DNA from: CAZFDT01 sp964518335
Lineage (GTDB): Bacteria > Planctomycetota > Phycisphaerae > Phycisphaerales > Phycisphaeraceae
Direction of reading: 5' to 3'
DNA: 56,855 bases
Assembly (NCBI GenBank): GCA_964518335.1
Contig: CAZFDT010000032.1
Span: 1-56,855, forward strand
This document shows positions 53,780-56,855 of this stretch, in pieces (the stretch's first letter is position 1; each line of letters opens with the position of its first letter). Under the pieces are notes generated by a model. It was not told the origin of the DNA, did no database searches, and worked only from the letters and a program-made list of their open reading frames with translations. A program made the position numbers and the translations under genes.

Positions 53780-54163
53780 TCATGCCCGCCATCTTGCACG
53801 CCACCGGTGTCCGGCGATGCGGCACAACTCCACCTCGCCGGCGGTGCTGCTCATCGCCAGCGTCAGCACGATGCGGTCGATGCACCACAGCCGGGGCACG
53901 ACCCAGCCGCGATCGATCCGTCGCACCTCGCCGCGGCCGCCGCTGATCGGGCCCTGCAGATTCAGGTACGCGCGCCGATGGTGGCCGATCCGCACCAGGG
54001 GCCACGTCCCCGCCGCCCGCCACGCCGTCGGTGGCACGTCCGTTCGCACCGTCCACAGCCGCGCCGAGGCATCGCCCACCAACGCCGGGTCGCCCACGAG
54101 CCAGTCGTAGTGCCCCCCGTCGTGCGTCTCGTGTCGCAGCACCACTGTCGGCAAACGCATCAT
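53780..54163 (-). CDS. LigD 3'-phosphoesterase-domain-like protein
   Basis: 127 residues. The pattern VVLRHETHDGGHYDWLVGD followed by HRRAYLNLQGPISGGRGEVRRIDRG resembles the stand-alone proteins related to the phosphoesterase domain of the DNA ligase LigD (PF13298). The metal-binding His residues of active enzymes appear to be partly present (HYDW). Whether it is active is unclear. It has two possible ATG starts in a row. It is divergent from the TPR lipoprotein gene; 54164-54268 holds their shared upstream region. Confidence 0.65.
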   Translation of the reverse strand: MMRLPTVVLRHETHDGGHYDWLVGDPALVGDASARLWTVRTDVPPTAWRAAGTWPLVRIGHHRRAYLNLQGPISGGRGEVRRIDRGWVVPRLWCIDRIVLTLAMSSTAGEVELCRIAGHRWRARWRA

Positions 54164-54268
54164 GATCCGCTCCCGACTCCCCCCGCACTCGCCCCTCGGC
54201 CGCTTGTGACCTCATCTTACCGGCCTTATCATGCGCTCAACGCCATTGTTCCGATGATAGATCCTGCC

Positions 54269-55003
54269 ATGCCTACCCTCACGCGATCCCACCAACTATC
54301 GGGCGTGCTCCTGTTTCTGGTCCTCGCCGCCTCTGGCTGCGTCAACAACGTCGTCCTGCGCGAGCGTGGCATCAACGCCCTGCGCGACAAGGACTACGCC
54401 CGCGCCGCCACCAACTTCCAGCGCGCCGCCGACATGGCCCCCACCGACTGGGAGTCGCAATACCTTCTCGGCGCCACCCTCGTCGAGCTCGATCGCCCCC
54501 TCGACGCCCAGATGCCGCTGGAAAAGGCCCTCACCCTCAAGCCCAACCACCCCGAATACACCCCCAAGATGCTCGACGCTCTGGCCGAGTCGCTCTACCG
54601 CCAGAATCGCCACGAGACCCTGCACACCTTCCTCGACGAGGCCGCACTCTACTGGGGGACCACCGACGACTACCTCCGCCAAGGTAAATACCTGGAAAAG
54701 ACCGGCGATCTCGACGGCGCCATGACCGCCTACCGCAAGGCCGGCCTCTGGGCCGACACCCGCGACGCCAGGCCGTACATCGCCATGGCCGACCTCTACG
54801 AAACCCTCGGCGACATCCCCAACACCGTCACCGCCCTCAGCCACGCCTATTGGGCCAACCCCGCCGACCCTGGCCTACCCGACCGCTTCCGCAAGCACGG
54901 CATCGTCCCCGGCCCCACCGTCGCCATCAAGCCCGAAAAGGCCGAAAAGCCCCCCCAGGGCATGCTCCCCTTCCCCCTCCCCAAAATCCCCGGCAGCTCC
55001 TGA
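54269..55003 (+). CDS. TPR-repeat lipoprotein
   Basis: 244 residues from ATG 54269. A lipoprotein signal ending in LAASGC is followed by several tetratricopeptide-type helical pairs (INALRDKDYARAATNFQRAADMAPTDWESQYLLGATLVELDRPLDAQMPLEKALTLKPNH and later GDLDGAMTAYRKAGLWADTRDARPYIAMADLYETLGD). A Pro/Lys-rich C-terminus ends it. TPR lipoproteins generally serve as scaffolds for envelope complexes; no partner is evident. Its stop codon abuts copy C of the dispersed element, as with the gene before copy A. Confidence 0.85.
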   Translation: MPTLTRSHQLSGVLLFLVLAASGCVNNVVLRERGINALRDKDYARAATNFQRAADMAPTDWESQYLLGATLVELDRPLDAQMPLEKALTLKPNHPEYTPKMLDALAESLYRQNRHETLHTFLDEAALYWGTTDDYLRQGKYLEKTGDLDGAMTAYRKAGLWADTRDARPYIAMADLYETLGDIPNTVTALSHAYWANPADPGLPDRFRKHGIVPGPTVAIKPEKAEKPPQGMLPFPLPKIPGSS

Positions 55004-55288
55004 CCCCCCCGGAAGTTTTCCACAGGAATCGGGTAGCCTCCGCTTCCGGGCTAATCGGAATCACTGGGTTTTCACCTTCACCAGACGGTGCACCTGTCAA
55101 TTCGGCAGTGGCCTTTCGGGAACTTCTGACGGCTGATGTGATGTGATCTCAAACCACTGCATGCGACCCGTTCCCATTGCCTTGCGACCCTGATCCCTGC
55201 CCCTGCCTCTGTCCCCGTCCACTGCAACGCTTCATTCTACCCCCGCCCGGTGCGGCGCATAGTCTCGCGGGGGGAAAATTCCGGGGGT
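55004..55288 (+). mobile_element. Dispersed repeat element, copy C (285 bp)
   Basis: The shortest copy. It starts at the base after the TPR gene stop codon with CCCCCCCGGAAGTTTTCC and ends in GGGGGGAAAATTCCGGGGG, giving the clearest inverted ends of the three. The conserved left part (GGAATCACTGGGTTTTCACC) and right part (CTTCATTCTACCCCCGCCC) are kept. The heptamer core is reduced to a few CCCTGAT/CCCTGCC units (about 55189-55210), and the TTTGCCC part is missing. It lies between a TPR gene and the integron-type integrase gene. Confidence 0.75.
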
Positions 55289-55521
55289 AGGGACGAGGGC
55301 CTGGGGGTCAGGGCCTAGGGGCAAACCCCAAAGGACAAGAGCAGCGCTCCGCCTCTTCCACTCTGCCAGGCCCTAGACCCTCACCCCTCGGCCCTGCTCA
55401 CCGGGTATCGGGTGTCGGGTGTCGGGTATGGTCGGAACGGATCGACGTTGCGGCGTTCTAGCGTTGTGGCGTTGTGGCGTTCGTCTTCCCCCCCCCGGCC
55501 CTCGTCCCTCGTCCTGCCCCC
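55289..55521. repeat. Intergenic stretch of heptamer and octamer arrays
   Basis: No gene is seen. GGCCTGG/GGCCTAG-type heptamers lie at about 55296-55325 and CCCTCGG-type at about 55366-55395. GGGTATC/GGGTGTC heptamers are at 55403-55430. Octamers of GTTGTGGC / GTTCTAGC type are at 55447-55478, and CCCTCGT heptamers at about 55494-55515. The stretch reaches to the stop codon of the integrase. Confidence 0.65.
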
Positions 55522-56637
55522 TCACGCGCGGAGCCGATCCAGCGGGCTGATCACGCCCGGAATGCCTCGGCTCTGGCGCTTGTCCATCACGTGGGTGTAG
55601 ATCTGCGTCGTCTTGACGCTGCCGTGACCCAGCAACTCCTGCACGGTGCGGATGTCGTAGCCCGCCTCCAGCAGGTGCGTGGCGAACGAATGCCGCAGCG
55701 TGTGACAGCTCACCCGCTTGGTGAAGTCGCACGCCAGCACCGCCCGCCGCATCGCCGACTGCATCGCCGCCTCGTGGACGTGCCGCCGCACTTTCACCGA
55801 CTCGATCCCCGCCAGACCCAACCGCTGCAGTTGATCCATCGGAGCGCCTTCGTCGAGGGGCGCCAACTCCTCCCCGTCCATGAACAGCCGAGGCACCGGC
55901 CAGTCCGTCCGCGACGCCGCCGCAAACACGTACTGCCACCCCAGGCTCCGCATCGCCCCCGGCTGCTTCACCGCCTGCGCGTAAGGCATCGGCACATAGC
56001 CCGCACCACTCGCCAGGTCCTTCTCGTGTCGCGCCCGCCGCGCGGCCAACTGCGCCGTCATCACCGCCTCGCACGCCTCCGGAATCATCACCACCCGATC
56101 CTTGGCCCCCTTGCCGTCGCGCACCGTCACCTGCCCACGATCCAGGTCCACGTCCTTCACCCGCAGCCGGCAGGCCTCCATCAGCCGCAACCCCGCCCCG
56201 TACATCAGCCGCGCCATGATCGGGTAGCTGCTCGCCGGACTGCCCGGCGGGCCTTGGATCATCTCCCCCATCGTCGTCAGCAGCCGCTCCACCTCCGTGG
56301 CCGAGAGCACCACCGGCACGCGCTGGGGCCTTTTGGCCCGCTCGGCACTGAACTGCTCCACCTCCACCCCCAGCACTTTCTGGTAGAGGAACAGCAGGGC
56401 GTTGAGCGCCTGGTTCTGCGTCGAGGCCGCCACCCGCCGGTTCCGCGCCAGGTGGGTGAGGAACCCTGCGATCCCTACTTCCGGGGGAATGTCCAGCGGA
56501 TGCACCCATGCCCTGCCGGGGTCGCGCAGGCGCAGGAACCGCACATACCGCTCGGCCCACGCCCGGTATGCCTGCTCGGTGCGATAGGCATAGTGCATCA
56601 CCCGCAGCCGTTGGCTGACCTGATCGAGCAGGGGCAT
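55522..56637 (-). CDS. intI: Integron-type tyrosine recombinase (integron integrase)
   Basis: 371 residues. The N-terminal SAM-like DNA-binding domain (MHYAYRTEQAYRAWAERYVRF, AASTQNQALNALLFLYQKVLG) and the catalytic domain are typical of IntI. Catalytic residues Arg151, Lys176, His312, Arg315, His338 and Tyr347 are all present (GAGLRLMEACRLRVKDVD, GKGAKDR, HTLRHSFATHLLEAGYDIRTVQELLGH, IYTHV). The IntI-specific segment with SLGWQYVF is present, but the loop after it (about 249-282) is some 25-30 residues longer than in common IntI proteins. It would recombine gene cassettes at attI/attC sites. No attC array is visible in the window; cassettes would be expected beyond 56855. The message is probably leaderless. 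Confidence 0.93.
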   Translation of the reverse strand: MPLLDQVSQRLRVMHYAYRTEQAYRAWAERYVRFLRLRDPGRAWVHPLDIPPEVGIAGFLTHLARNRRVAASTQNQALNALLFLYQKVLGVEVEQFSAERAKRPQRVPVVLSATEVERLLTTMGEMIQGPPGSPASSYPIMARLMYGAGLRLMEACRLRVKDVDLDRGQVTVRDGKGAKDRVVMIPEACEAVMTAQLAARRARHEKDLASGAGYVPMPYAQAVKQPGAMRSLGWQYVFAAASRTDWPVPRLFMDGEELAPLDEGAPMDQLQRLGLAGIESVKVRRHVHEAAMQSAMRRAVLACDFTKRVSCHTLRHSFATHLLEAGYDIRTVQELLGHGSVKTTQIYTHVMDKRQSRGIPGVISPLDRLRA

Positions 56638-56643
56638 GTTAGG

Positions 56644-56672
56644 ATTTTAGTTCACGTCTTATCGTCCGTCAA
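56644..56672 (-). promoter_or_regulatory. Promoter of the integrase gene
   Basis: On the minus strand TTGACG (56672-56667), a 17-nt spacer and TAAAAT (56649-56644) form a near-consensus promoter. The -10 ends 6 nt before the ATG at 56637, so transcription would start at or next to the start codon and leave no ribosome site. No LexA-type palindrome (CTGT-N8-ACAG) is seen. Confidence 0.65.
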
Positions 56673-56748
56673 TACGCAGCGAGGCGAGGCCGCCGCCATG
56701 GGAAACACCCTATGCTGCGCCAATCGCGCGGATTTGCGCGGATTTGCA

Positions 56749-56777
56749 TTGACACCCCGCCGTGTCGCTGCTACTTT
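56749..56777 (+). promoter_or_regulatory. Outward promoter candidate beside the integrase
   Basis: A perfect TTGACA (56749-56754), a 17-nt spacer and TACTTT (56772-56777) point away from the integrase toward the end of the window, as a cassette promoter (Pc) would. Just upstream is a doubled GCGCGGATTT. The -10 matches the consensus weakly. Nothing else is recognised up to 56855. Confidence 0.4.
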
Positions 56778-56855
56778 GATATGCAGTGTCTGATCCGCAC
56801 AATGGATGTTAGTGTTCGCTATGCGTTTGGGGTCTGGGGTGGCAGAAAAGTGTTG

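Noticed and set aside
55004..55288. Dispersed element copies as integron attC sites
   Set aside because: They are 285-423 bp long, with ends that lack the RYYYAAC/GTTRRRY pair, and they are not spaced as a cassette array.
56638..56644. GTTAGGA next to the integrase start as an attI/attC core
   Set aside because: It matches GTTRRRY in only 6 of 7 bases, and no paired imperfect palindrome is seen. One such match is expected by chance.

Overview
The window is a GC-rich chromosomal segment with tightly packed operons. The combination of features suggests a planctomycete, most likely a Phycisphaerae-like lineage. These include a four-helix-bundle S23 gene, an ECF sigma factor paired with a huge anti-sigma/VWA fusion, pseudopilin-like proteins, an oxidoreductase/ThuA-type fusion next to a TIM-barrel isomerase, and period-7 and period-8 repeats in the gaps. 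The taxonomic call is inference from gene content; there is no rRNA here.

Layout. 113-371: two tRNA-Leu genes (CAG and UAG anticodons). 573-6832: a suf operon for Fe-S cluster assembly (sufB, sufC, sufD, sufS, sufE, sufT), with a small S23-type gene wedged between sufB and sufC inside inverted octamer repeats. 6921-18581: an ECF sigma factor, a 1484-residue VWA fusion protein and a giant membrane-anchored protein of about 2170 residues, probably one signalling operon. 18633-21624: a membrane protein, an IclR regulator with a palindromic promoter that looks leaderless, and an unrecognised 490-residue protein. 21625-22323: a dispersed repeat element and strong hairpins. 22324-24796: a divergent pair, a beta-propeller lipoprotein and glyA. 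24974-32454: a cbb3 cytochrome oxidase cluster with its assembly genes. 32504-33626: prfB with a frameshift site that uses UAA. 33824-34221: CsbD and DUF3309 stress-type small proteins. 34488-34910: second copy of the repeat element. 34936-38012: a methyltransferase, then an ECF sigma/anti-sigma/Spy-like operon. 38114-49770: a complete type II secretion operon (gspE to gspD plus a lipoprotein). 49773-53259: an oxidoreductase-ThuA fusion and a TIM-barrel isomerase, divergent from an AraC regulator. 53288-55003: small unknown genes, a LigD-phosphoesterase-like protein and a TPR lipoprotein. 55004-55288: third copy of the repeat element. 55522-56637: an integron-type integrase, with promoters on both strands beside its start; any cassette array would lie beyond the window.

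Themes. The core loci (suf, cbb3, T2SS) are conventional housekeeping. The unusual content is (i) the ECF-VWA-giant protein operon, (ii) a three-copy, 285-423 bp element with inverted ends and a variable heptamer-repeat core, placed directly after stop codons and once beside the integron integrase, (iii) octamer arrays tied to stop codons, one pair enclosing the S23 gene inside suf, and (iv) the prfB UAA recoding site. Functional calls are by reading motifs only; no database search was possible.
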